From assembly GCA_947169745.1 (NCBI GenBank), contig CAMVQZ010000004.1, forward strand, positions 1-57,414: a stretch of DNA of 57,414 bases. Direction: 5' to 3'. A program made the position numbers and the translations under genes. The notes beneath the pieces are model-generated. The model did not search any database, was not told the DNA's origin, and saw only the letters and a program-made list of their open reading frames with translations. Shown piece after piece: positions 41,639-50,533 of the stretch. The stretch's first letter is position 1; every line of letters begins with the position of its first letter. This stretch comes from an uncultured Clostridia bacterium. Its GTDB lineage: Bacteria; Bacillota; Clostridia; Oscillospirales; Acutalibacteraceae.

Positions 41639-42958
41639 TTAAATTGTTATACCGTAACGTCTGCGCTTGTCGATAAGGCGTACAGCTTTTCCTTCGGAGC
41701 GGGGGATGGTTTTTGGTGCGACCAGGTGTATCTTCGGGTTTATTCCCAGCATAGCCTTCATAGCATCCTGGAGCTTCTTTTCCTTTGCGGTGATGATCTT
41801 GGGGGAATCCGGGAAATCCTCGGTGCCCATTTCTACATTAATGTCAAAGGTATCAGAATTATTCACTCTGTCAAGAATGATCTGATAATTGGGAGCATAG
41901 CCGTTATTGAGAAGAACTGTTTCGATCTGGCTGGGGAATACATTTACTCCTCTGATAATCATCATATCATCGGAACGTCCCATAGGCTTTGTCATTTTAA
42001 CAAATGTACGTCCGCAGGAGCATTTTTCTCTCGACAGTACACAGATATCTCTTGTACGGTAGCGAATCATCGGGAAAGCCTCTTTGTCAAGAGCTGTGAA
42101 TACCAGCTCGCCCTTGCTTCCCAGAGGGAGCACCTCTCCTGTATCGGGGTCGATTATCTCGGCGATGAAGTGATCCTCATTGATGTGCATTCCCGACTGC
42201 TCGCTGCATTCATATGCAACTCCGGGACCGCTGAGCTCTGTCAGACCATAGATATCGTAGGCTTTGATTCCCAGAGCCTTTTCGATATCCCGTCTCATTT
42301 CCTCTGTCCAGGGCTCAGCGCCGAAGATACCTGCCTTGAGCTTGTTATCCTCCGGAGAATAGCCCTTTTCCTTCAGGTTTTCTCCCAGATAGGAGGCATA
42401 TGAGGGGGTGCAGCAGAGGAAGGTGGAGCCGAGATCCATCATAAACTGGATCTGCCTGTCTGTATTTCCGCTGGACATAGGAAGGGTAAGACAGCCCACC
42501 TTGTGAGAGCCGCCGTGAAGTCCTGAGCCGCCGGTAAAGAGACCGTAGCCGTAGCATACCTGGCAGACATCGTCGCTGCTTCCTCCTGCAGCCACGATAG
42601 CCCTTGCGCAGCATTCCTCCCACATATCAATATCATTCTGGGTATAAAAAGCCACAACACGCTTTCCGGTGGTACCTGAGGTGGAATGTATCCGCACACA
42701 GTCCTTCAGATCTGTAGCAAGGAGACCATAGGGGTAAGCTTCTCTCAGGTCATCCTTTTTGAGGAAGGGCAGCTTGCAGAGATCCTCAGTGCCCTTTATA
42801 TCCTCCGGTTTTACGCCTTTTTTATCCATAAGGTCACGGTAGTACTTAACATTATCATACACATATCTTATCTGTTTTACAAGCTTTTCATCCTGCAATT
42901 TTTTGATTTCCTCTACCGGCATTGTTTCGGCTTCCGGCTGAAAGTACTTGTTTTCCAT
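41639..42958 (-). CDS. paaK: Phenylacetate-CoA ligase-type AMP-forming enzyme, copy 2
   Basis: 439 residues. It activates an aryl acid with ATP and CoA. Motifs: HSTSGTTGKRVVAFYTQND (AMP motif), YGLTELSGPGV, YRTRDICVLSREKCSCGRT and the C-terminal KTIPRSEGKAVRLIDKR. ATG 42958 is preferred over TTG 42967 because GGAG lies 9 bases ahead. The IorB start is upstream in the same operon, and copy 1 (45322) is its paralogue. The two may differ in acid chosen, such as phenylacetate or indoleacetate. Confidence 0.9.
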   Translation of the reverse strand: MENKYFQPEAETMPVEEIKKLQDEKLVKQIRYVYDNVKYYRDLMDKKGVKPEDIKGTEDLCKLPFLKKDDLREAYPYGLLATDLKDCVRIHSTSGTTGKRVVAFYTQNDIDMWEECCARAIVAAGGSSDDVCQVCYGYGLFTGGSGLHGGSHKVGCLTLPMSSGNTDRQIQFMMDLGSTFLCCTPSYASYLGENLKEKGYSPEDNKLKAGIFGAEPWTEEMRRDIEKALGIKAYDIYGLTELSGPGVAYECSEQSGMHINEDHFIAEIIDPDTGEVLPLGSKGELVFTALDKEAFPMIRYRTRDICVLSREKCSCGRTFVKMTKPMGRSDDMMIIRGVNVFPSQIETVLLNNGYAPNYQIILDRVNNSDTFDINVEMGTEDFPDSPKIITAKEKKLQDAMKAMLGINPKIHLVAPKTIPRSEGKAVRLIDKRRRYGITI

Positions 42959-42990
42959 TTTTATCAACTCCTGAGATGAAATATATTCCG

Positions 42991-43563
42991 TTAATTTCCG
43001 AGTCCGAGTTCAAATGCTTTTTTGTTTATTTCGATAAATGCAGGTTTTACGCATTTTTCAATAGCAGCTTCCCATTTTTCTCCGGGAATATCAAAGTATT
43101 TTGCAAGTCTGCCCATGAGGACGATATTGCAGGCCTTTGCGGAGCCGGCCTCAGAGGCCAGTGACAGAGCGTCGATAGCGTCCACGTGGACTCCCTGCTT
43201 CTTCATCTCCTCAAGGACATTTTCCGGATAGACCGCATTGCCGATTATAACAGGCATCGGGTCTATCTGCTGGGTATTGACAATGACTGTGCCGCCCTTT
43301 TTCAGGTTCTTTATATATCTTGCGGCTTCGATCTTTTCAAAGCTGACGATGAAATCAGCCTCTCCCTCCTCGATGACCGGGGAATAGACCTTGTCTCCGT
43401 ATCTTACATATGTGACAACAGAGCCGCCTCTCTGGCTCATTCCGTGAACCTCGCTGACCTTGACGTCGAAGCCTTCATCTACAAGAAGTCTGCCCAGAAG
43501 CTTTGATGCAAGGAGAGAGCCCTGACCGCCGACACCGACTATCATTATATTCTTTGCTGCCAT
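42991..43563 (-). CDS. iorB: Indolepyruvate ferredoxin oxidoreductase beta subunit
   Basis: 190 residues, ATG 43563 with GAGGTGG upstream. It is the gamma-type subunit of 2-oxoacid oxidoreductases: IMIVGVGGQGSLLASKLLG at the start, then EVHGMSQRGGSVVTYVRYG and the long helix near the end. Together with IorA it oxidises aryl-pyruvates to aryl-acetyl-CoA with ferredoxin, or runs in reverse. One base separates it from the iorA stop. Confidence 0.93.
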   Translation of the reverse strand: MAAKNIMIVGVGGQGSLLASKLLGRLLVDEGFDVKVSEVHGMSQRGGSVVTYVRYGDKVYSPVIEEGEADFIVSFEKIEAARYIKNLKKGGTVIVNTQQIDPMPVIIGNAVYPENVLEEMKKQGVHVDAIDALSLASEAGSAKACNIVLMGRLAKYFDIPGEKWEAAIEKCVKPAFIEINKKAFELGLGN

Positions 43564-43564
43564 A

Positions 43565-45304
43565 TTATTCCACCTCGCTTTCAAAAGCGCCAAAGGGACA
43601 AAGTCCGGCACATACTCCGCAGCCTATGCAGAGAGTATTATCCACGACTGCGTGACCGTCTCTGAAGGAGATAGCAGGACAGCCGAATTTCATACATTTC
43701 TTGCAGCCTCTGCACTTATCCGGGTTTACGGACAGGGGCTTTTTGGGTTTGACGTATTTAAGGAGTACACAGGGTCTGCGGGAGATGATAACAGAAGGCT
43801 CGTTCTTTGCCAGCTCCTCCTTTACCACTCTGTCGCATTCCTCAAGATTATAGGGATCCACTACTCTCACGGAGTTTATTCCCACAGAATGGCAGAGACT
43901 CTCCAGATCCACCTTGCCTGCCGGGTCTCCCTTTATATTCAGTCCGGTAGTGGGGTTCTGCTGATGTCCCGTCATTCCGGTTATGGAGTTATCCAGGATT
44001 ATCATAGTTGAATTTGACTGGTTATAAGCTACATTTATAAGACCTGTTACGCCGGAATGGATAAATGTGGAATCTCCGATAACGCAGACAGTCTTTCCCT
44101 CTGTTTCCCCGCCGCCGGATTTATTGAAGCCGTGGAGACCGGAAACTGAAGCGCCCATACAAAGGGTCATATCCAGTGCATTGAGGGGAGGCATTGCGCC
44201 CAGGGTATAGCATCCGATATCGCCCAGAACAGTAAGCTTGTTCTTTGCGAGAACATAATACATTCCTCTGTGGGGACATCCTGCGCACATCATCGGAGGT
44301 CTGACCGGTATCTGAGAGCTGATGCTTACGCTTTCCTTGTTATCCAGACCAAATACCTGGGCAATGGTTTTCTGGGAAAACTCACCAAGAAGGGAGAATT
44401 TCTCCTTGCCTATAACTTTTAATCCGATGTTTTTGCAGTGGGTCTCAATTACCGGATCAAGTTCCTCGATAACATAGACGGTGCCGGCTTTTTCAGCGAA
44501 ATCCTTTATCAGTTTTACTGGAAGGGGATTGACCATACCTAATTTGAGCACTGAAACGCTGTCTCCGAATACCTCCTTGACATACTGATAGCAGGTGGAG
44601 GAGGTGATTATACCGAAATCTCTGGAGCCGTCGCCTTCTTCAATTCTGTTGAGGGGAGTAGTTTCGGCATATTCAGTAAGCTTTCTTGTTCTTTCCTCTA
44701 CAAAGGGATGTCTTGCAATAGCGTTTGCAGGAGCCATTATATATTTTCCGGGATTCTTGACATATTCCTTTTTGGTTTCTTTTCTTTCTCCGGTTTCCAC
44801 AATGCTCTGGGAATGAGCCACACGGGTGCACATTTTGATGAATACAGGTGTGTCAAATTCCTCGGAGATCTCATATGCTGTTTTTGCAAAATCAAGAGCT
44901 TCCTGGGAATCGGAAGGCTCCAGCATGGGAACCTTTGCTGCCACTGCATAATGACGGGAATCCTGCTCATTCTGTGAGGAATGCATTCCCGGATCGTCTG
45001 CAACACAGATTACCATTCCGCCGTTGACGCCGGTATAGGACATTGTGAAAAGAGGATCAGCGGCGACATTCAGGCCGACGTGCTTCATACAGCAGGCGGA
45101 GCGGCTGCCGCCCAGTGATGCTCCGAAGGCTGTTTCTGTGGCTACCTTTTCATTAGGTGCCCATTCGCAGTAAACATCGTCGTATTTTGCAAATTCCTCT
45201 GTTATTTCTGTGCTTGGGGTACCGGGATAGCTAGAAATTACCGAGCACCCGGCTTCATAAAGACCTCTTGCGAGAGCCTTGTTGCCTATCATTAGTTCTT
45301 TCAT
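43565..45304 (-). CDS. iorA: Indolepyruvate ferredoxin oxidoreductase alpha subunit
   Basis: 579 residues, normal size. It has a pyrimidine-binding domain (YPGTPSTEITEEFAKYD), a TPP-binding domain (CAGCPHRGMYYVL, GDIGCYTLGAMPPL, CVIGDSTFIHSGVTGLIN) and two C-terminal [4Fe-4S] motifs CRGCKKCMKFGCP and CIGCGVCAGLCP. All cysteines are present. It catalyses the reversible ferredoxin-linked decarboxylation of indolepyruvate and phenylpyruvate. Its operon partners fit interconversion of aryl acids and aryl amino-acid precursors. Confidence 0.96.
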   Translation of the reverse strand: MKELMIGNKALARGLYEAGCSVISSYPGTPSTEITEEFAKYDDVYCEWAPNEKVATETAFGASLGGSRSACCMKHVGLNVAADPLFTMSYTGVNGGMVICVADDPGMHSSQNEQDSRHYAVAAKVPMLEPSDSQEALDFAKTAYEISEEFDTPVFIKMCTRVAHSQSIVETGERKETKKEYVKNPGKYIMAPANAIARHPFVEERTRKLTEYAETTPLNRIEEGDGSRDFGIITSSTCYQYVKEVFGDSVSVLKLGMVNPLPVKLIKDFAEKAGTVYVIEELDPVIETHCKNIGLKVIGKEKFSLLGEFSQKTIAQVFGLDNKESVSISSQIPVRPPMMCAGCPHRGMYYVLAKNKLTVLGDIGCYTLGAMPPLNALDMTLCMGASVSGLHGFNKSGGGETEGKTVCVIGDSTFIHSGVTGLINVAYNQSNSTMIILDNSITGMTGHQQNPTTGLNIKGDPAGKVDLESLCHSVGINSVRVVDPYNLEECDRVVKEELAKNEPSVIISRRPCVLLKYVKPKKPLSVNPDKCRGCKKCMKFGCPAISFRDGHAVVDNTLCIGCGVCAGLCPFGAFESEVE

Positions 45305-45321
45305 AATTCAGCCTGCCTTTC

Positions 45322-46623
45322 TTATTTGTTTCGCAGATCTACTATTCTCTTTGCCTTTCCCTGGAAACGCTCGATGGTTTTCGGGGGAACGAGAGTAACC
45401 TTTGTTCTCAGACCGAGAATAGACTGCATTTTGGCTTCAATATGTTTTTTGAGATCGCTGAGTCTCTGATAGTTTTCAAGAAGCTCCACGTTTTCCAGCT
45501 CAACCTTTATCTCCAGGCTGTCTCTGAAGTTTTCTCTGGTGATAATGAGCATATAGTGGGGAGCGATATCCTTTATGTTTATAAGTATGTTTTCTATCTG
45601 TGTGGGGAATACATTTACTCCCTTGATTATAAGCATATCGTCTGTTCTGCCCATTGTCTTTGCCATTCTTGCGTGGGTTCTTCCGCAGGAGCAGGGCTCG
45701 TAGCTTATCTTTGTAATATCCTTTGTTCTGTATCTCAGTACCGGCATACCCCTTCTTGTGAGTGTGGTGATGACCAGTTCTCCCACCTCTCCGGCAGGAA
45801 GTCTCTCTCCTGTATCTGTATCGATTATTTCCGGGAGGAAGTGATCCTCAGCAAAGTGCATACCGTTTCTTGCCTCGCAGTCACCGGAAACGCCGGGACC
45901 ACCCAGCTCTGTCATACCGTAGTTGTCAGAAACACGGATTCCAAAATTGGATTCAATCTGGGATCTCATTGCAGGCGTGCAGGGCTCAGAGCCGAGTATT
46001 CCTAACTTGAGCTTGTAATCAGAGAGTGGATAGCCTGCATCCTTGACAGCCTCTGAAAGATAGAGAGCATATGAAGGAGTGGCAACAAGTCCTGTAACGC
46101 CGTAGTCGCGCATCATCATCAGCTGTTTTTCTGTATTGCCGGAGGACGCCGGGATGACAGTGGCTCCGATATTTTCAAGCCCGTAGTGCAGGCCGAGAGC
46201 GCCGGTGAAAAGACCATAGCCAAAGCTGATCTGGATGATATCATCGGCTGTTACGCCGCCTGCGACAGCTACTCTTGCCACCAGGTCTGCCCAGAGACGG
46301 ATGTCCTCTTTGGTATATACTCCTACGGTAGGCTTTCCGGTGGTGCCTGAGGAGGCATGGATACGGATTATATCCTTCATTGGTGCAGCCATAAGACCAA
46401 AGGGGTAATTATCCCGGAAATCATCCTTTGTGGTAAATGGAATATACTGGATATCTGAAAGAGTCTTGATCTTTGAGCCGTCCCCGACGCCTGACTCTGT
46501 AAGACGCTTGTTATAGAGGGGAACATTGTCGTAGCAGTATTTTACTGTTTCCTTCAGTCTTTCCAGCTGGAGAGCCTCTATCTGCTCTCTTGGCATAGTT
46601 TCAATTTCCTTTTGAAACATCAT
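45322..46623 (-). CDS. paaK: Phenylacetate-CoA ligase-type AMP-forming enzyme, copy 1
   Basis: 433 residues with the same motifs as copy 2: HASSGTTGKPTVGVYTKED, YGMTELGGPGV, YRTKDITKISYEPCSCGRT and PKTIERFQGKAKRIVDLRNK. ATG 46623 and 46620 are both possible starts. It lies between the symporter and iorA, so the order is uptake, activation, reductive carboxylation. The two copies differ enough to be old paralogues. Confidence 0.9.
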   Translation of the reverse strand: MMFQKEIETMPREQIEALQLERLKETVKYCYDNVPLYNKRLTESGVGDGSKIKTLSDIQYIPFTTKDDFRDNYPFGLMAAPMKDIIRIHASSGTTGKPTVGVYTKEDIRLWADLVARVAVAGGVTADDIIQISFGYGLFTGALGLHYGLENIGATVIPASSGNTEKQLMMMRDYGVTGLVATPSYALYLSEAVKDAGYPLSDYKLKLGILGSEPCTPAMRSQIESNFGIRVSDNYGMTELGGPGVSGDCEARNGMHFAEDHFLPEIIDTDTGERLPAGEVGELVITTLTRRGMPVLRYRTKDITKISYEPCSCGRTHARMAKTMGRTDDMLIIKGVNVFPTQIENILINIKDIAPHYMLIITRENFRDSLEIKVELENVELLENYQRLSDLKKHIEAKMQSILGLRTKVTLVPPKTIERFQGKAKRIVDLRNK

Positions 46624-46629
46624 TTTTTA

Positions 46630-48336
46630 TCATTTCCTTTTCTTGTTTTTTTTGCCGGAGCTTTTTGCTGCCGGTTTTTGTTTTGTGCTTGCGGGAGTTT
46701 TTGCCTGTGTGACTGTCTTTACAGGTGCCGGGGAGGAAGCAGCTTCCTCGTCGTCACCGATAGCTTCGCTTACCGGGACTGTTACCAGCTTTTTGTAGCA
46801 GGAGAATATCTTGTCAGTCCTGTCAGTATCCTTTGCCGGGAATAAAAGGGTTATGATCGGAGTCAGGATTATTCCTGTGAGCATAGCCAGCATACCGGCG
46901 TTTATGGGAGATCTGAAATATTCAAGCACCGGGTTATCAAATTTGATTCCTGCCAGGTTGAATACAAAGGAAGCAATGGAGATACCCAGACCTGTTACGA
47001 AATTGAACCATACAGCACATTTCGGAACTCTCTTCATATAAAGACCATACATAAAGGGAGCAAGGAATGCGCCTGCGAGAGCGCCCCAGGATACGCCCAT
47101 CATCTGGGAGATGAAAAGTACGGGCGAGCTTGCCTGGATAATAGCGATGACTGCTGAAATAGCGATAAAGAATACAATGAATATTCTCATGAAGAGAACC
47201 TTTTTCTTTTCCGAAAGAGACTTTTTAGAGCAGAATACCGGATCGATAAAGTCGATAGTAAGAACTGAGCTGGAGGTGAGAACAAGGCTTGAAAGTGTGC
47301 TCATTGAAGCGGAAAGCACAAGTATGACAACTATTCCGATGATGACCGGTGAAAGGTTTTCCAGCATCTGTGGGATAACAGCGTCATAGCCGCCCTCCGG
47401 CTTTACGCCGTCTGCGCTCATTTTGCCGAAAAGTCTGCCGAAGCCTCCGAGGAAATAGCATCCGCCGGCAACTATGATGGCAAATACCGTGGATACGATA
47501 GTGCCGGTGCTGATGGATTTTTCTGATTTGATGGCGTAGAATTTCTGCACCATCTGGGGAAGTCCCCAGGTTCCCAGAGAGGTGAGTATTACAACACCTA
47601 TAAGAGAAAGAATGTCGGGGCCGAAAAATGAGGTGTATGCTCCTCTGAACTGAGTGCCGGCAGGGGTGAGAGCTGTCTGCTTTGAAAGAAGTGCGATAGT
47701 CTCATTCAGCCCGCCGTTAACTCTCATAACAGCGGCAATGACTGCAATGATACCGCCCAGCATTATTATTCCCTGAATGAAATCGTTTATTGCTGTAGCC
47801 ATATATCCGCCGAGAACTACATACACACCCGTCAGGACTGCCATTCCGATAACACAGTATGTGTAGGGAATGCCAAAGGCCATTTCAAAAAGCCTTGAAA
47901 GACCATTGTAAAGAGAAGCGGTATAGGGGATGAGAAAAACAAAGATGATGACGGAAGAGGCTATTTTCAGAGCCTTTGAGTTATATCTCTTTGCAAAGAA
48001 GTCGGGCATGGTGGCTGAATCCAGATGCTGGGTCATTATCCTTGTGCGCCTTCCCAGAATATTCCACGCAAGAAGGGAGCCGATAAAGGCATTTCCAAGG
48101 CCGATCCAGGTGGATGCAAGACCAAAGCGCCAGCCAAACTGACCGGCATATCCGACGAAGATTACCGCAGAAAAGTAGGATGTGCCAAAGGCGAAGGCGG
48201 TGAGCCAGGGTCCTACAGAACGGTTGCCCAGAACAAAGCCGCTGACGTTTGTGGCCTGCTTGCGGCAGTAGATGCCTACTCCTATCATTATTCCGAAGAA
48301 AATGACCAGGAAAAGGACTTTGATGAACATATCCAT
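46630..48336 (-). CDS. Sodium:solute symporter (SSS family)
   Basis: 568 residues with about thirteen helices: GVGIYCRKQATNVSGFVLGNRSVGPWLTAFAFGTSYFSAV is the typical N terminus, and SASMSTLSSLVLTSSSVLTID the Na+ site region. A lysine-rich cytoplasmic tail (KQKPAAKSSGKKNKKRK) ends the protein. It is the first gene of the operon, 6 bases before paaK copy 1, so uptake of an aryl acid such as phenylacetate is inferred; the family also carries sugars, proline and other acids. GGAGG precedes ATG 48336. Confidence 0.9.
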   Translation of the reverse strand: MDMFIKVLFLVIFFGIMIGVGIYCRKQATNVSGFVLGNRSVGPWLTAFAFGTSYFSAVIFVGYAGQFGWRFGLASTWIGLGNAFIGSLLAWNILGRRTRIMTQHLDSATMPDFFAKRYNSKALKIASSVIIFVFLIPYTASLYNGLSRLFEMAFGIPYTYCVIGMAVLTGVYVVLGGYMATAINDFIQGIIMLGGIIAVIAAVMRVNGGLNETIALLSKQTALTPAGTQFRGAYTSFFGPDILSLIGVVILTSLGTWGLPQMVQKFYAIKSEKSISTGTIVSTVFAIIVAGGCYFLGGFGRLFGKMSADGVKPEGGYDAVIPQMLENLSPVIIGIVVILVLSASMSTLSSLVLTSSSVLTIDFIDPVFCSKKSLSEKKKVLFMRIFIVFFIAISAVIAIIQASSPVLFISQMMGVSWGALAGAFLAPFMYGLYMKRVPKCAVWFNFVTGLGISIASFVFNLAGIKFDNPVLEYFRSPINAGMLAMLTGIILTPIITLLFPAKDTDRTDKIFSCYKKLVTVPVSEAIGDDEEAASSPAPVKTVTQAKTPASTKQKPAAKSSGKKNKKRK

Positions 48337-48492
48337 ATTTTTTTGATTCCTCCGTTTTTTCTTGAATAGAAATATTATTTCAATAACATATGTTATATTC
48401 TGAGAGGTGCGCCGGGTCTCCGTATGGATATCGGGGGCACCGGAAACAAAACATACATTATTATAGACTGTTTATGAGGTGAGATTTACAAT

Positions 48493-49338
48493 ATGGTAAT
48501 TGATTTCCATACACACGTTTATCCCGAAAAAATAGCGGACAAGGCTATGAAGGCTCTTCTTGAAGCTGCGCCCCAGGTGCGGGCATACCGCAGGGGAGAT
48601 CTCTCCGGACTTCTGGATAGTATGGAGTTATCCGGAACCGACCTCAGCGTTGTACTTCCGGTAGCGACCAGAAAGGGGCAGTTCGATTCCATTACGAAGT
48701 ATGCCTCAGAGATCAACAAAAAATATGAAAACCTTGTCTCCTTCGGCGGGATACATCCTGACGATGAGGACAAAGAGGAAAAGCTTGGATACCTGAAGAA
48801 AACAGGATTTTGCGGGATAAAGATACATCCCGACTACACCGGGACTTTTATTGATGACGAACGATATATTGAGATCATCTCCATCTGCGCCCGTCTGGGA
48901 CTGATGGTAGTTACCCATTCCGGAGTTGATCCTGCCTTTGACGTAGTACACTGTCCCCCGGAAAAGGGAAGAAAGGTAATGGACAGGGTCGCCGCAGCAA
49001 CCGGAGTAAGTGAACCATTTATGATATTTGCCCATTTAGGAGGGATGCTTTCCTACGAGGATGTTATGAAGTACCTTGCAGGGAGCTGCTGCTACATTGA
49101 TATAAGCTGCAGCTTTGCTTCTCTGAGCAGCTACTGCGAGACCAGCGACGATCAGGTCGTGGAGCTGATAAAGGCTCACGGCGCTCACCGGATATTATTT
49201 GCCACAGACAGCCCGTGGAATGACCAGAAGGAATACATCCGGCACTTCAGGGGTATCCGTGGTCTCAGCGACAGAGAAAAGGATATGATCCTTTATGAGA
49301 ATGCGCAGCATATCCTGAAATCGGGAGGCGCAATTTAA
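48493..49338 (+). CDS. Amidohydrolase-family (TIM-barrel) metal hydrolase
   Basis: 281 residues. Metal ligands: HTH in DFHTHVYPEK, His in VVTHSG and HLGG, and Asp in FATDSPWND. This is the amidohydrolase-2 pattern, shared by gamma-resorcylate decarboxylase-like and uronate-type hydrolases; the substrate cannot be told. It is divergent from the aryl-acid operon, 156 bp apart, which may link it to aromatic compounds. Confidence 0.85.
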   Translation: MVIDFHTHVYPEKIADKAMKALLEAAPQVRAYRRGDLSGLLDSMELSGTDLSVVLPVATRKGQFDSITKYASEINKKYENLVSFGGIHPDDEDKEEKLGYLKKTGFCGIKIHPDYTGTFIDDERYIEIISICARLGLMVVTHSGVDPAFDVVHCPPEKGRKVMDRVAAATGVSEPFMIFAHLGGMLSYEDVMKYLAGSCCYIDISCSFASLSSYCETSDDQVVELIKAHGAHRILFATDSPWNDQKEYIRHFRGIRGLSDREKDMILYENAQHILKSGGAI

Positions 49339-49579
49339 AAGACTTTTTTATTATATCACTTTAAATGGTTAAAGTCAATCAAAACCTCTCCGCACACAGC
49401 CCAAATTTTATGCATATTATTTATGCATTTTGCGATATGGCTTATTTCCGGCGGCTGAAACGAATATGTCTTTTTTCTGATATGCCCACATACGCTCCGA
49501 AAAAAATATTTTACTTTTCTGTATCCTTTTTTTCGTACCCGGATTATAATAGTAGAAAAAGCTTAAGGAGCGGATGAGC

Positions 49580-50425
49580 ATGAAAATAAGAATTTGTTTC
49601 GGCATTTTGATAGCAGCAGGTATTATCAGCGCGGCAGCGTTTTCCGGATGTACTCCGGAGTCGCCTCCTCTGCCGGCAAGATCAGGGGACGAAAGCAGTG
49701 TTTCCCTGAACTCCGGGACTGAGAGCAGCGACACCTCCTCCAAGGCTGAGAGCGGCGTTAAAGACACCGAAAACGGCGGCTCTGCAAAAAAAGACAGCGA
49801 GTCCTCCCTTGATGCCTCGCAGAAGATATGGGACGAAAAGAAGGGCGAGCTTATCGAGGTCTCTGTGCGCTTCAAGGATGAGGATGGATACGTATATTAT
49901 AACGCTGATGAAAAGGACATCCTGAAAAAGCTGACCTCTGCCCTGAAAAAGCTGGAGCCGGGAGACCCGGAGAAGGCCTCAGGCAAAAAGGTGGTCTTAT
50001 TCTATACCGCAGATAATGATTCGGGAATGCTGGATTTTGAGGACGGCAGCCTTATGGGTAACGGAGAAAAGACCGCCCTGAATAATTACGGCGATCTGGA
50101 AAAGATATTTGAGGAAATAAAGAAAAATGCTCCGGAGCACAAGAAAAAATATTCGGATTATACTAATAAGCTTTCATATACAGGCAACAGGATAAAGGAG
50201 TTGACCTGCAGCTTTGAATATCAGAAGGCTGACAACAAGAAAAAGCTGGAAATGGCGGAAAAGCATCTGCGTCAGCTGGAAAGCGAGGGGCTTGTGAAGA
50301 AGGGCAGCATCTGTGTCAACGAGGATTCAGTGACCTTTACATATGATTGCGGCAAGGACGGTACAGCGCTCGGAGGCATTTCGGTCAGGGATTTCGAATC
50401 TGAGACAGACCTTGTTGTGAACTGA
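49580..50425 (+). CDS. Lipoprotein of unknown function
   Basis: 281 residues. A signal peptide ends in a lipobox (AAFSGC), so the protein is lipid-anchored outside the membrane. A Ser/Glu/Asp-rich linker (about 25-75) leads to a charged, mixed helical and strand domain (YVYYNADEKDILKKLTSALKKL, later NRIKELTCSFEYQKADNKKKL). No family is recognised. ATG 49580 is chosen over ATG 49574 because AGGAG lies 9 bases ahead. A terminator follows. Confidence 0.75.
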   Translation: MKIRICFGILIAAGIISAAAFSGCTPESPPLPARSGDESSVSLNSGTESSDTSSKAESGVKDTENGGSAKKDSESSLDASQKIWDEKKGELIEVSVRFKDEDGYVYYNADEKDILKKLTSALKKLEPGDPEKASGKKVVLFYTADNDSGMLDFEDGSLMGNGEKTALNNYGDLEKIFEEIKKNAPEHKKKYSDYTNKLSYTGNRIKELTCSFEYQKADNKKKLEMAEKHLRQLESEGLVKKGSICVNEDSVTFTYDCGKDGTALGGISVRDFESETDLVVN

Positions 50426-50444
50426 AAATAAAAATATAGTATAG

Positions 50445-50477
50445 GCCGTGTTTCGCATAATACGAAGCACGGCTTTT
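50445..50477 (+). terminator. Terminator of the 49580 lipoprotein gene
   Basis: GCCGTGTTTCG (50445-50455) pairs with CGAAGCACGGC (50463-50473), followed by TTTT. Confidence 0.8.
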
Positions 50478-50484
50478 CTGATAC

Positions 50485-50514
50485 AAAAGGCAGACCCCCG
50501 AAAGGAGATCTGCC
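50485..50514 (-). terminator. Terminator of the 50534-51781 gene
   Basis: GGCAGA (50489-50494) pairs with TCTGCC (50509-50514); on the minus strand TTTTG follows. Confidence 0.7.
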
Positions 50515-50533
50515 GGAATAACTAATATATATT

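Noticed and set aside
41726-42403. 225-codon plus-strand frame opposite the second paaK
   Set aside because: Shadow of the conserved ligase gene, no ribosome site.
49420-49875. 152-codon minus-strand frame across the start of the lipoprotein gene
   Set aside because: It mirrors the Ser/Glu-rich linker and crosses the upstream promoter region; no ribosome site.
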